A stretch of DNA of 45,923 bases. Source: a virus. Of this stretch, positions 17,560 through 23,528 are shown in pieces (the first letter of the stretch is position 1; each line of letters starts with the position of its first letter). The notes below the pieces were generated by a model. The model did not search any database. It had not been told where the DNA came from and saw nothing but the letters and a program-made list of their open reading frames with translations. Location: positions 1 through 45,923 of IMG/VR virus record IMGVR_UViG_3300036838_000040; one strand, given 5' to 3'. The position numbers and the translations under genes were made by a program.

Positions 17560-17812
17560 TCTCGACCCAAAAATGGGTCCAGGTTCCGCACAGATAACAG
17601 GCTTGGGCAATGGAGACACCAGCATCGGTGGCGTCCAGTCTGACGTGGGTGCGCCCTCCGCACTTTGGACACGGTTGGGGTGTTGATTGCACGAATTTAA
17701 CATTCCACTCTCGATCTACCAAGTCCCACCCGCCCCATCGGGGTCGGCACTGGCGGCAATAGCGTCTCCCTGCCATCCGCAGGGAGGCCTCACAGATCCG
17801 GCAGCGATCCAT
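17264..17812 (-). CDS. Zinc-ribbon protein whose frame runs 296 bases into the nuclease gene
   Basis: Good ribosome site (GAGGAGGGG) before ATG 17812. Residues 1 to 85 hold CRIC...CRQC and CPKC...CYLC pairs and end in THFWVEND; this part is convincing. After that the ORF (182 residues in all) becomes Ala/Gly/Pro/His-rich exactly where the nuclease begins in the other frame, so residues 86 to 182 look like shadow translation. Either the protein has a meaningless long tail, or ribosomes move +1 near 17560 to make a zinc-ribbon/nuclease fusion. Confidence 0.6.
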   Translation of the reverse strand: MDRCRICEASLRMAGRRYCRQCRPRWGGWDLVDREWNVKFVQSTPQPCPKCGGRTHVRLDATDAGVSIAQACYLCGTWTHFWVENDRGRPVQPKPDRHVAALSRTLAARAAVPATRPAGLGAGGGHGHSHGPVPVADGDGPAPGDHAGDPSGPGAAPAGVPGGRRGPGGDPDRQGDAVGLQP

Positions 17813-17926
17813 CTCACCCCTCCTCAGGTGATGAGCCCTCTTCCCCCCACATCCCCGCCAGGTGCCCGAGCAGCCTCCAGGAGCGACGATCTCCCTCGAC
17901 CCGCTCCCTACCTATTCCCCGCTCCC

Positions 17927-18133
17927 TCACGTCTCGTCTACGACCCCGCTAGCTCGTCTGGCGGGCCTTCGGGCCCGTGGCTCTCGGGTCTGCCGGGTTC
18001 GGCAGAGCATGCAGACATACCGCTCTGGCCGGACTATCGCGGTGGGCCACTTCACCGTCCCACACCGGAGACACGTCACCTGATGCACCTGGAGCATCCC
18101 ATCCGTCTGCCCCCCACACATCGGGCACCGCAT
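17927..18133 (-). CDS. Small double zinc-ribbon protein
   Basis: 68 residues with GGAGGCGG just before ATG 18133. Four CxxC knuckles are present: CPMC at 3 to 6, CLRC (about 21 to 24), and CMLC (about 41 to 44), with an Arg-rich basic tail (REPRARRPARRAS). This suggests a nucleic-acid-binding protein. It is the first gene of the leftward recombination/replication operon. Confidence 0.65.
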   Translation of the reverse strand: MRCPMCGGQTDGMLQVHQVTCLRCGTVKWPTAIVRPERYVCMLCRTRQTREPRARRPARRASGVVDET

Positions 18134-18223
18134 CCGCCGCCTCCCCCTGTGGACAACCCGGTGGATAACTCACCAGAACCTGGGCTTCGCTAGATAGGTA
18201 CATACGTAGAGTATCGTAAGAAA

Positions 18224-18252
18224 CGAGTTCTCTCCTCAAGAGAGAGAACTCG
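18224..18252. promoter_or_regulatory. 11-bp inverted repeat, operator or terminator
   Basis: CGAGTTCTCTC (18224..18234) and GAGAGAACTCG (18242..18252) are perfectly complementary with a 7-nt gap. It lies in the divergent region between the leftward zinc-ribbon gene and the rightward small gene at 18383. A TATAAT (18272..18277) lies close by. A dyad here is well placed to control both directions. Confidence 0.5.
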
Positions 18253-18299
18253 AACTATGTTCTACTGTCGTATAATACTCACACTCAGTATTCACACCT

Positions 18300-18327
18300 T
18301 GACCCACACCAGGCTCGTGGTATGGTC
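18300..18327 (+). promoter_or_regulatory. Sigma70-like promoter
   Basis: TTGACC (18300..18305), 16-base spacer, TATGGT (18322..18327), located 56 bases before the ATG at 18383. It fits a promoter for the single + strand gene there. Confidence 0.45.
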
Positions 18328-18382
18328 GCACCACAGCACGCCCATCGGCAGGATTCACCGTCCGGACTGAGGAGGAGTGTCC

Positions 18383-18625
18383 ATGCTGTATTGCGATGAT
18401 GCGTGGCACCATGTCTCCCCATTCAGCGACCATGTGCACCAGCGGATCCTCCGCCCGAATTACGATTACTCCCTCAGCGTGCCGACCCTCCCCAAGCACT
18501 TCTACCTCATGCTCCGAGAGATCTGTCACCAGTACCATCTCACCAATTGGGAAGCCATTATTCTCGCCATTCAGACCCTCCACGACCAGCTGCCCGCCGC
18601 TCAGCCCGTCGAGTCCATCAAGTAA
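18383..18625 (+). CDS. Small putative regulator, isolated + strand gene
   Basis: 80 residues from ATG 18383 with GAGGAG upstream; a GTG two codons earlier is possible. The sequence SVPTLPKHFYLMLREICHQ, then HLTNWEAIILAIQTLHDQL, suggests a strand-helix-helix arrangement like ribbon-helix-helix DNA-binding proteins; this is weak resemblance only. It is the only rightward gene between two leftward operons and follows an 11-bp dyad and a promoter, a typical setting for a small repressor. Confidence 0.6.
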   Translation: MLYCDDAWHHVSPFSDHVHQRILRPNYDYSLSVPTLPKHFYLMLREICHQYHLTNWEAIILAIQTLHDQLPAAQPVESIK

Positions 18626-18686
18626 TCCCATGCCGTGGTCGACGTGGCATCCCATGGCCACCACACCCTGGCCGCCAGCGCCAGCA

Positions 18687-18968
18687 TCATCCTGCACCTT
18701 CAGCCCAGTGGCTTGGTGGTCGGAGGCGGGCGTCTGGTCCGTCGGCGTACGCTGCCACTAACCAGGGCACCGTCTGGTCGATGGTGCCTGCCAGCACTGC
18801 CTCAATCGCCACCGCCTGCGCCTCCTCCTCACTCGACAGCTGGCGAATGCTGGCACTGAGCAAGACCAGACTGCCCAGGAACACGACCCCCACGCTCTCC
18901 TCACTGGCCAGCGGGCCCAGCCGGGCCACCAAGGCATAGACCCGGTCCAGGATCTCGGTCTCCGTCAC
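18687..18968 (-). CDS. Small helical hypothetical protein
   Basis: 93 residues, mainly Ala/Leu/Glu/Val helices (SEEESVGVVFLGSLVLLSAS, about 23 to 41; SSEEEAQAVAIEAVLAG after it). The start overlaps the previous stop (ATGA). It is last in the leftward small-gene operon and convergent with the 18383 gene. Confidence 0.6.
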   Translation of the reverse strand: MTETEILDRVYALVARLGPLASEESVGVVFLGSLVLLSASIRQLSSEEEAQAVAIEAVLAGTIDQTVPWLVAAYADGPDARLRPPSHWAEGAG

Positions 18969-19339
18969 CGATGGTCCCGGGCGTAGGCCACCGTCTGCCC
19001 TCTCCCATCCAGACAGTCGTCACACCACCAGCCCTCGTCCCAGATGAGCGGGAGTCCCTCCCCGTCCCCGTCACAGTCCCCGCACCTCGGCTCCAAGCCC
19101 CGCCGGCAGAACCGACAGGCCCACCCCCCGGCCCGCAGGGGCACCAGCTCCAGCACGTCCATGTCACACTCGGTGCACCGCATCGCCCACACCTCCGTCA
19201 CCGTCTCCGCCATCTCTCGTTCCTCCCGCTCCAGGAGTTCCGCCGCCTCCGATGCCTGCTCACACTGACTACATGGGTTCGCGGCCCGACACGCTGTCTC
19301 ATGATCCCAGTACGGATCGCCATCCCATCGCACTGACAT
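18965..19339 (-). CDS. Multi-knuckle zinc-ribbon protein
   Basis: 124 residues. The N-terminal part DGDPYWDHETACR, then CSQCEQASEAAELLEREERE, is related to the protein at 21662..21868 (DGNLYWDPDTECS, then CSDCEAELEARLEQADRE), so the two are paralogues. The rest has CTEC, CRFC, CGDC and CDDC pairs, enough for two zinc ribbons. It may bind nucleic acid or host proteins. Confidence 0.7.
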   Translation of the reverse strand: MSVRWDGDPYWDHETACRAANPCSQCEQASEAAELLEREEREMAETVTEVWAMRCTECDMDVLELVPLRAGGWACRFCRRGLEPRCGDCDGDGEGLPLIWDEGWWCDDCLDGRGQTVAYARDHR

Positions 19340-19374
19340 TTGTCACTCCTGACTGACCAAAACGGGGAGCCCCA

Positions 19375-19473
19375 CTAGCTCCGTAGCAACTCCCAGACCA
19401 CCCACCCCAGCACCACGATCCCGATCACCGTCTCCCTCTCACGTGTCATCCCTCGCATCATTCGACGCTTCAT
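19375..19473 (-). CDS. Tiny membrane protein (32 aa)
   Basis: ORF MKRRMMRGMTRERETV followed by a hydrophobic helix IGIVVLGWVVWELL and a stop. Positive-inside topology, single pass. It overlaps the preceding zinc-knuckle ORF by 35 bases. Too short for family assignment. Confidence 0.4.
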   Translation of the reverse strand: MKRRMMRGMTRERETVIGIVVLGWVVWELLRS

Positions 19474-19609
19474 AGCAGGACCAACACAGACTCTGGCTGC
19501 GAACCAGTTCTGCCCACTCGGGTTCAACCGTGGTGAACTCCACCTTCTTGCACCACGCGCACGTCTTCAGAATCGTGACCAGATTACTCGTCGCTGTCCC
19601 CGTCTCCAT
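19439..19609 (-). CDS. Small CxxC zinc-knuckle protein (56 aa)
   Basis: Begins at ATG 19609 inside the end of the 19584 gene. TCAWCKKVEF and SLCWSCYEAS give two CxxC knuckles about 22 residues apart, a minimal zinc ribbon. It belongs to the set of tiny Cys proteins in this operon. Confidence 0.55.
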   Translation of the reverse strand: METGTATSNLVTILKTCAWCKKVEFTTVEPEWAELVRSQSLCWSCYEASNDARDDT

Positions 19610-19787
19610 CCTGATAGTCCTCAGCCTCTTGCAAGGCGTGCATCACAATCCCCTCCAGTTCGAGGGCGTACTGCCGCCAGTCCTGTGCTCCTCCCGCGTG
19701 CTCCCGTGCTAGGTGCGTGGCCATTGCGACCTCATACGCGGTTCGCATGCGCCAGTAGCTACGCCGACGCTCTGGTCGATCCGCCAT
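19584..19787 (-). CDS. Small hypothetical helical protein
   Basis: 67 residues: a basic N-terminus (PERRRSYWRMR), two helices (AYEVAMATHLAREHAGG; WRQYALELEGIVMHALQEAE) and an acidic tail (DYQDGDGDSDE). No family recognised. Confidence 0.6.
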   Translation of the reverse strand: MADRPERRRSYWRMRTAYEVAMATHLAREHAGGAQDWRQYALELEGIVMHALQEAEDYQDGDGDSDE

Positions 19788-19825
19788 CCCGTCAGTTCCT
19801 CGATTGTCTCAGGGTTCTCGATGAG

Positions 19826-19996
19826 TTAGGCTGCGCCTGACCACGTCGCTTCCCGGCACGCCGGGCACAGATACTCGTCCCGACGTTGGGGCGTGTTCCC
19901 GGCTTTCTCAATCCAGAACCGGTCTAGCTTCGCGCAGCGCCGACAGACCCACAGCACCTCGACCTTGGTCGCCTGGTCCACGTGGCCCCTCCCCAT
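19826..19996 (-). CDS. Small zinc-ribbon protein
   Basis: 56 residues from ATG 19996, with GAGG 5 to 8 bases upstream; the frame extends to 20062 but that part looks non-coding. CRRC and CPAC knuckles flank DRFWIEKAGNTPQ, giving a short zinc ribbon similar in style to the 17264 protein (TWTHFWVEND). Confidence 0.58.
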   Translation of the reverse strand: MGRGHVDQATKVEVLWVCRRCAKLDRFWIEKAGNTPQRRDEYLCPACREATWSGAA

Positions 19997-20318
19997 GCAT
20001 GCCTCGGGTTCTCTCAGCCGTACCCAGTGAACCCGGGCTGAGAGGCGCAAGCTTCGTACCACGTGGGGTATCCACCGGAATCCACCGGGGCCATCGGTCC
20101 ATGGGGCAGCTCACTCTGCCTGTGACCCTCTCGCCACACTCGTGGCCGTCCGTCTGGCCGTCTGCGAGCCGGGTGAGTGGGCACGGCTCTCTCTCTCACT
20201 CGCCGGGTGATAGTCCATCGATTGACCCCTCTCAGCCTCGCAGGCTGGTTCGTATGCCTCCCCATGTCTGGATATTCCCCGCCTCACGATCGTTGATCCT
20301 GGGGCCTCCTAGGCCCCG
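19997..20318. other. Gene-free stretch, 322 bp
   Basis: No convincing ORF on either strand. It contains a hairpin CAGCCT-CGC-AGGCTG (20233..20247) and the hairpin at 20301..20317. CT-rich stretches lie around 20185..20205. It probably holds the end of the recombinase transcript and the leader of the zinc-ribbon gene at 19996. Confidence 0.5.
20301..20317 (-). terminator. GC hairpin directly after the recombinase gene
   Basis: GGGGCCT (20301..20307), 3-nt loop, AGGCCCC (20311..20317), one base past the recombinase stop. There is no U-tract, so termination may be weak or Rho-assisted, or the stem may protect the mRNA end. Confidence 0.45.
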
Positions 20319-21032
20319 TCAATCGCGCCAGAACTCCCGAAACCTCCCCGGCGCGAGCTCCGTATACCTCACCGTGTGCTGAATGTTCCGATGGCCGAGG
20401 TAGTGCTGGATCGCCCGCGTATCATGCCCATCGTTCGCCAGCTTGTACCCGCACGCGTGGCGCAGCATGTGGGGGTGGACCGAAAAGCCGAGGGCCGCCT
20501 CCTCGCCTGCCCGCGCAATGATCTTGCGGACGGCGGAGTCGCTCAGGGGCCCGCGCCGTTCGGTCGTGAACACGTAGGGGGCGGTACCGTTCTCACGTTG
20601 AAGCTTCCGGAGCGCCCGCAACTCGGGACCTCGAAGAGGATGGGTCGAGGGCACGCCGTTCTTGAGGCGAGCAACGTGCAGGAGTCCCTGTCGCAAGTCG
20701 ATCTGGTCCCAGCGCAGCGCCACCAATTCCCCCACGCGAAGGCCGTGGCGGTAGGCGAGCAGGATTACCGTCGCGTCTCGGTGCCCATGCCGCCCGACGC
20801 CGCCGGCGGCGGCCATTAGCGTCTCGACCTCAGACGGGGTCAGATATTCTCGCGTCCGACGGTCGCGGTTGGTCACGCGGCGGGGCGGTCGGAACCCCGT
20901 GCGTGGTGCGGCCGGTCGAACCGCCCGTAAGTGAGTCCCTTCGCCGCGGCGCCTCATCCGGCGTCCCGCTCCGTGGTGTGTCGGAGCCGTCACGCCGCCC
21001 AGCATGCCGCCGAGACTCACGGGCTCGGTCAT
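20319..21032 (-). CDS. Short FimB-like tyrosine recombinase
   Basis: 237 residues, essentially only the catalytic domain. First catalytic Arg in YRHGLRVGEL (about residues 93 to 102), Lys in LKNG, HxxR in HPHMLRHACG (about 186 to 195), His in YLGHRNIQ and the nucleophile Tyr in HTVRYTEL (about 218 to 225). The 55 N-terminal residues are Arg/Gly-rich and replace the usual core-binding domain, as in FimB/FimE-type invertases of similar length. A second, full-length integrase lies at 25542, so this enzyme more likely performs inversion, dimer resolution or excision. The 5' end overlaps the LPD29-like gene by 4 bases. Confidence 0.88.
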   Translation of the reverse strand: MTEPVSLGGMLGGVTAPTHHGAGRRMRRRGEGTHLRAVRPAAPRTGFRPPRRVTNRDRRTREYLTPSEVETLMAAAGGVGRHGHRDATVILLAYRHGLRVGELVALRWDQIDLRQGLLHVARLKNGVPSTHPLRGPELRALRKLQRENGTAPYVFTTERRGPLSDSAVRKIIARAGEEAALGFSVHPHMLRHACGYKLANDGHDTRAIQHYLGHRNIQHTVRYTELAPGRFREFWRD

Positions 21033-21538
21033 TGCGTCTCACCAACGAGTCGGCAGCCAATGGCGCGTGCCGCGTCGTTCACCGACGCGCAGTGCTGGAA
21101 CATCCTGTGTTCGCCCATATCCCACAGGGTCAGGCGCCAGCTATCTGGGCGTCCCACGAGGAACCTCGTCCCGTCAATCTGTTGGAGGGTCTGGCTCCCG
21201 ATGTCCACCTCGTTGACGGCTCGCTGCACCGCGTCTGCATACCGTCGTCCGAGTGTGTCCAGTGCCTCAGAGCTATAGCGCACCGACACGTACCGATTGC
21301 CGCCGCCGAGGATCTCGCCCGTCCTCTCATCCCGACGGATCGATTCCGCCTGCTCGGCGATCTGCTTCACGGTGGTGAACGGAATGGTGGGATCCTTGAT
21401 CGTGATCGCAAGGCTAGAGCCGAGTGAAAAGTAACTGGCTCGGATCGACACCTGTCGGCTCGTCCAGCCGCGCGTGGTCTTCAGTGCCTCGCGAATCTGC
21501 GCCGCGTACTCGGTTGTGGTCATCTTGGTTGTGGTCAT
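21029..21538 (-). CDS. LPD29-like protein
   Basis: 169 residues. The first 105 (TTTEYAAQIREALKTTRGW, then SRQVSIRASYFSLGSSLAI, then a basic/acidic helix, then YVSVRYSSEAL) resemble the LPD29 domain, a small domain found alone or inside large polyvalent proteins of phages and plasmids. I recognise the pattern but could not search. The C-terminal 60 residues are a separate mixed segment (GTRFLVGRPDSWRLTLWDMG). Biochemical role unknown; LPD proteins are often injected with DNA. Confidence 0.68.
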   Translation of the reverse strand: MTTTKMTTTEYAAQIREALKTTRGWTSRQVSIRASYFSLGSSLAITIKDPTIPFTTVKQIAEQAESIRRDERTGEILGGGNRYVSVRYSSEALDTLGRRYADAVQRAVNEVDIGSQTLQQIDGTRFLVGRPDSWRLTLWDMGEHRMFQHCASVNDAARAIGCRLVGETQ

Positions 21539-21661
21539 CTCAGAGGCTCCCTCGTGTGTGTGCTCATCTCCGGGTCTCGTCCCGGGCCGCCCTGCCCGTC
21601 CGCTTCCTCAACTCCACTGGGGGCACCTGTCCGGTGCCCGTCTCAGGAAACCCGCCACACG
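21539..21661 (-). promoter_or_regulatory. 123-bp spacer with two hairpins
   Basis: On the minus strand this leader of the LPD29-like gene has GGGCACC-GGACA-GGTGCCC and CCGGG-ACGAGA-CCCGG stems. The same operon has hammerhead ribozymes in other spacers, but here no CTGATGA/GAAA core is present. A structured RNA of another kind is possible. Confidence 0.35.
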
Positions 21662-21868
21662 CTAGGCTGCCTCTCGCTCACGTTGGTAGCCTGAATCGTG
21701 GTCTCTCTCAGTCCCTGTTGGGTTTGTCTCCCGTTCCTCTCGTGCCTCACGATCGGCCTGCTCGAGCCGTGCCTCGAGCTCCGCCTCGCAGTCGCTACAG
21801 AGTCTCCGTGGACTGCACTCTGTATCAGGATCCCAGTAGAGATTGCCGTCTCGACCAAGTCGTTCCAT
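21662..21868 (-). CDS. Small Cys/coiled-coil protein, paralogue of 18965..19339
   Basis: 68 residues: DGNLYWDPDTECS, then CSDCEAELEARLEQADREARE, matching the N-terminus of the 18965 protein, then a polar charged tail. It has three Cys that could bind metal as a dimer. It starts 2 bases after the stop of the preceding small frame. Confidence 0.62.
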   Translation of the reverse strand: MERLGRDGNLYWDPDTECSPRRLCSDCEAELEARLEQADREAREERETNPTGTERDHDSGYQREREAA

Positions 21869-21870
21869 GG

Positions 21871-22048
21871 CTACGCCCAGCCTTGCGTCGCGGCGGGAAA
21901 CTTCCCGTAGACAAGGATATGGTCAATATCAGCTTGGATCTCGTCCTTGGTACCCCAACGGACCCGTCCGTTGTACGAGACGAACCAATCATTCCGACCC
22001 CCCATCCGGTTTTTGCAGCGTGAATCCTTTGTACGTATCTGTTGTCAT
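21871..22048 (-). CDS. Small gene apparently broken by a +1 shift at a G6 run
   Basis: From ATG 22048 the frame reads MTTDTYKGFTLQKPDGG and then stops soon after a run of six G (minus strand, about 21998..22003). With five G it would continue as RNDWFVSYNGRVRWGTKDE and so on to the stop at 21871, giving a coherent protein of about 58 residues. The downstream part also has its own in-frame ATG at 22005 (44 residues). Thus: sequencing error, true mutation, frameshifting at the G-run, or two starts. It follows hammerhead copy 1 by 15 bases. The GGAGAAAACCAT leader before ATG 22048 gives a good ribosome site. Confidence 0.55.
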
Positions 22049-22063
22049 ATGGTTTTCTCCATT

Positions 22064-22125
22064 GGCCATCATCAGGCCCGGGCCCTTACCCGGACGACGT
22101 CCCCGGCTCGGGGGACGTTTCGGCC
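22064..22125 (-). ncRNA. Type II hammerhead ribozyme, copy 1
   Basis: Read 5' to 3' on the minus strand: GGCC (stem II 3' half, 22125..22122), GAAA (22121..22118), stem III of about 7 bp closed by a short loop and ending in the cleavage triplet GUC (cleavage after C at 22096), stem I GUCCGGG/CCCGGGC with a 6-nt loop (22095..22076), CUGAUGA (22075..22069), one extra U, GGCC (22067..22064) pairing with the first GGCC. All core nucleotides of the hammerhead are present, open at stem II (type II). It sits in the spacer between two small genes and would cut the operon mRNA. Confidence 0.88.
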
Positions 22126-22129
22126 TTGG

Positions 22130-22336
22130 TTAGATACCGAGCTTGCCGATTACCTCTACCGTAGCGTTCAGTCGCCGGGCTGCATGTCGCCACGCCATCG
22201 CTAGCGTCTCATCCTGCCAGTTGGCGCGGATAAACTCTGATTTTTCCTGACAGATTCCCTCAAGAGCTCGTAGCACTGTCCGTAGCGTAGCTCCGTCGAC
22301 CATGCGTTCCAGATCTTCGCTCATCGTCGTAGTCAT
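22130..22336 (-). CDS. Small helical protein between two hammerhead ribozymes
   Basis: 68 residues from ATG 22336, with AGGAGG 12 bases upstream; an ATG at 22366 lies inside ribozyme copy 2 and is unlikely. Mostly helical: LERMVDGATLRTVLRALEG, then a WQDETLAMAWRHAARRL segment. No family recognised. The gene is flanked on both sides by hammerhead ribozymes, so its mRNA would be released as a separate piece after self-cleavage. Confidence 0.62.
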   Translation of the reverse strand: MTTTMSEDLERMVDGATLRTVLRALEGICQEKSEFIRANWQDETLAMAWRHAARRLNATVEVIGKLGI

Positions 22337-22357
22337 CGGTCTGCTTTGCCTCCTATT

Positions 22358-22420
22358 GGCCATCATCAGGCACGGGCCCTACCCGTGCGACGCCAGGCAT
22401 TTGAGCCCAGCGTTTCGACC
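22358..22420 (-). ncRNA. Type II hammerhead ribozyme, copy 2
   Basis: Minus strand: GGUC (22420..22417), GAAA (22416..22413), stem III of 8 bp (CGCUGGGC/GCCUGGCG with two G-U pairs) and triplet GUC (cleavage after C at 22389), stem I GCACGGG/CCCGUGC with a 5-nt loop (22388..22370), CUGAUGA (22369..22363), an extra U, GGCC (22361..22358). Compared with copy 1, stems I, II and III differ in bases yet keep pairing, while the core and the bulged U are identical: real covariation. It lies directly after the stop of the gene at 22425 and directly before the AGGAGG of the next gene. Confidence 0.88.
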
Positions 22421-22424
22421 TTGA

Positions 22425-22688
22425 CTAGCTCGCCTCCACGTTGTTGATGCGCCACCCGAGCAGTTGCTCGGCTTTGCTTACCTCGTCTCGGAGCATGGCC
22501 GCCATGTACTGTCGGATCGCCGGGTAACTGAGATTGGTTTCGTAGTCGCGAACTACCAGGGGCAACATCCCCATCAGATTCACAATCCAGGTTCGCAGCT
22601 GGATACACTCATCGCCCAATCGGTGGTATTCGTCTGCGGTCACACAGTAGTTGTGCCGATCTGTTGTCAGGCTCTGTCCGTCTGTCAT
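22425..22688 (-). CDS. Small hypothetical protein
   Basis: 87 residues from ATG 22688 (AGGAG nearby, start overlapping the stop of an 18-codon ORF). Predominantly helical: TADEYHRLGDECIQLRTWI, then a hydrophobic VNLMGMLPLVV segment, then helices with DEVSKAEQLLGW. The frame is open to 22790 but the upstream part has no ribosome site. Not recognised; first full gene of the leftward early operon. Confidence 0.6.
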   Translation of the reverse strand: MTDGQSLTTDRHNYCVTADEYHRLGDECIQLRTWIVNLMGMLPLVVRDYETNLSYPAIRQYMAAMLRDEVSKAEQLLGWRINNVEAS

Positions 22689-22741
22689 GCCCGTGGCTCC
22701 TGTGGTGGTGACTGCTGCTGCAGATTGAGCAGGCTTTCCAT
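22685..22741 (-). CDS. Possible 18-residue leader peptide
   Basis: ATG 22741 preceded by GGAGGCGAGG, ending in ATGA that overlaps the next start. The peptide is Gln/Pro-rich (LLNLQQQSPPQEP). Translation of it would couple to the following gene; a QQQ stretch could make it a sensing leader, but this is only a suggestion. Confidence 0.35.
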   Translation of the reverse strand: MESLLNLQQQSPPQEPRA

Positions 22742-22802
22742 ACGCTTGCCTCGCCTCCGCTGTGTGTTCCATGATCAATATCAGTTGCACGCCCTATGCC
22801 AG

Positions 22803-22831
22803 CGTGTACACTTAGTGCTACTCCATATCAA
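22803..22831 (-). promoter_or_regulatory. Possible leftward early promoter
   Basis: Minus strand TTGATA (22831..22826), 17-base spacer, TACACG (22808..22803). The -10 is weak. It is well placed for the leftward operon starting at 22741. Confidence 0.35.
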
Positions 22832-22913
22832 CCCATGTTGACTGGTGCTAACCGTGCGTACTTCTTCGCGGTGGATGGTGAGAATTTTCCCGCCTCCTGT
22901 GGCTTCGCGAATT

Positions 22914-22944
22914 TGACTCAACAGGTGATAACAGCTTTGAGTCA
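22914..22944. promoter_or_regulatory. Spaced inverted repeat TGACTCAA / TTGAGTCA
   Basis: Perfect 8-bp arms (22914..22921 and 22937..22944) with 15 bases between, so centre-to-centre distance is 23 bases, about two helical turns. This is typical for a dimeric regulator bound to one DNA face. Confidence 0.45.
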
Positions 22945-23012
22945 GGAAATTTACTAGCGGGTAGGATGCCTGAGCCGTGCCAGAGTGCTACACGACATTC
23001 TGCTATGTGTCG

Positions 23013-23041
23013 GTTTCAGCGAGGTGCTGAAACGCTGAAAG
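23013..23041. repeat. TTTCAGC motif cluster 1
   Basis: GTTTCAGC (23013..23020), GCTGAAAC (23026..23033) and GCTGAAAG (23034..23041). The first two form an inverted repeat with a 5-base centre. Same motif as the clusters at 23316 and 26900. Confidence 0.65.
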
Positions 23042-23069
23042 TGCCGAATAGATATGCAAAAGATTTCTA

Positions 23070-23098
23070 TTGACGCATTCTTGACTAAAGAATGTATT
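23070..23098 (+). promoter_or_regulatory. Rightward promoter with dyad in the spacer
   Basis: TTGACG (23070..23075), 17-base spacer, TGTATT (23093..23098). The spacer and its edge carry CATTCTT (23076..23082) and AAGAATG (23088..23094), a perfect 7-bp dyad with a 5-base gap, so a repressor there would block RNA polymerase. Confidence 0.5.
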
Positions 23099-23315
23099 TT
23101 GGGGGAATTTGGGACAGGGCTGGGTGGAGACGGGTCTCAGAACTTTCCCGTTTACGATGGTTGGCGCCCTCGTGGCGCGCCGGCGTAAGTGTGCGCCAGC
23201 GGGCACGCGCCCCTCGTGAACAGTCCCGCTTCCGCCCATAAATGGGAAAGTTTCTCGGGGTGGATGAGGAGCGCTCCTCACCGGGGTTTGTCTGGGGGCC
23301 CGCGTCCTTTCACTC

Positions 23316-23405
23316 TTCAGCATGATGCTGAAAGCTGGGTTTCAGCGTTTCAGCAGGTTTCAGCAACTTTCAGTCGTTCAGCGAGTTGCTGAAAGTGGCT
23401 GAAAG
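23316..23405. repeat. TTTCAGC motif cluster 2 (iteron-like)
   Basis: Nine copies in 90 bases: TTCAGC 23316, GCTGAAAG 23327, GTTTCAGC 23339, 23347 and 23357, CTTTCAG 23367, GTTCAGC 23376, GCTGAAAG 23388 and 23398. Most adjacent copies are 8 to 12 bases apart, close to one helical turn. Forward copies occupy the middle, reverse copies the right end. It looks like an array for cooperative protein binding (iterons, operator or partition site). Confidence 0.7.
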
Positions 23406-23486
23406 TGTCAGGGTGGCACCCCCCCGGGGGAGCCCGGTTCCATCAGGGGGCGGGGGCGGAGCGAGCGTTAGCGAGCTACTTGGGTG

Positions 23487-23502
23487 TGTGTGTTGGGGGC
23501 CC
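23487..23502 (+). repeat. Leader repeat TGTGTGTTGGGGGCCC, copy 1
   Basis: A 16-bp perfect repeat of 23781..23796, placed 27 bases before the ATG of the 23529 gene and followed by CGGGAATTT. Probably part of the mRNA leader. Confidence 0.55.
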
Positions 23503-23528
23503 CGGGAATTTCCACGAGGAGGGCGGGC

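Larger units (their letters stand above)
22742..23528. other. 787-bp divergent control region without genes
   Basis: It separates the leftward small-gene operon from the rightward genes at 23529. It is less GC-rich than the rest (AT-rich around 23040..23100) and holds an inverted repeat, two clusters of the TTTCAGC motif, a promoter with a dyad in its spacer, and a leader repeat (separate entries). ORFs here (for example minus 23003..23323) lack ribosome sites and look non-coding. Position, AT content and repeats fit an early control region or replication origin. Confidence 0.6.

Noticed and set aside
23003-23323. 106-residue minus ORF
   Set aside because: No ribosome site, crosses promoter, dyad and motif clusters, and shows no protein-like pattern.
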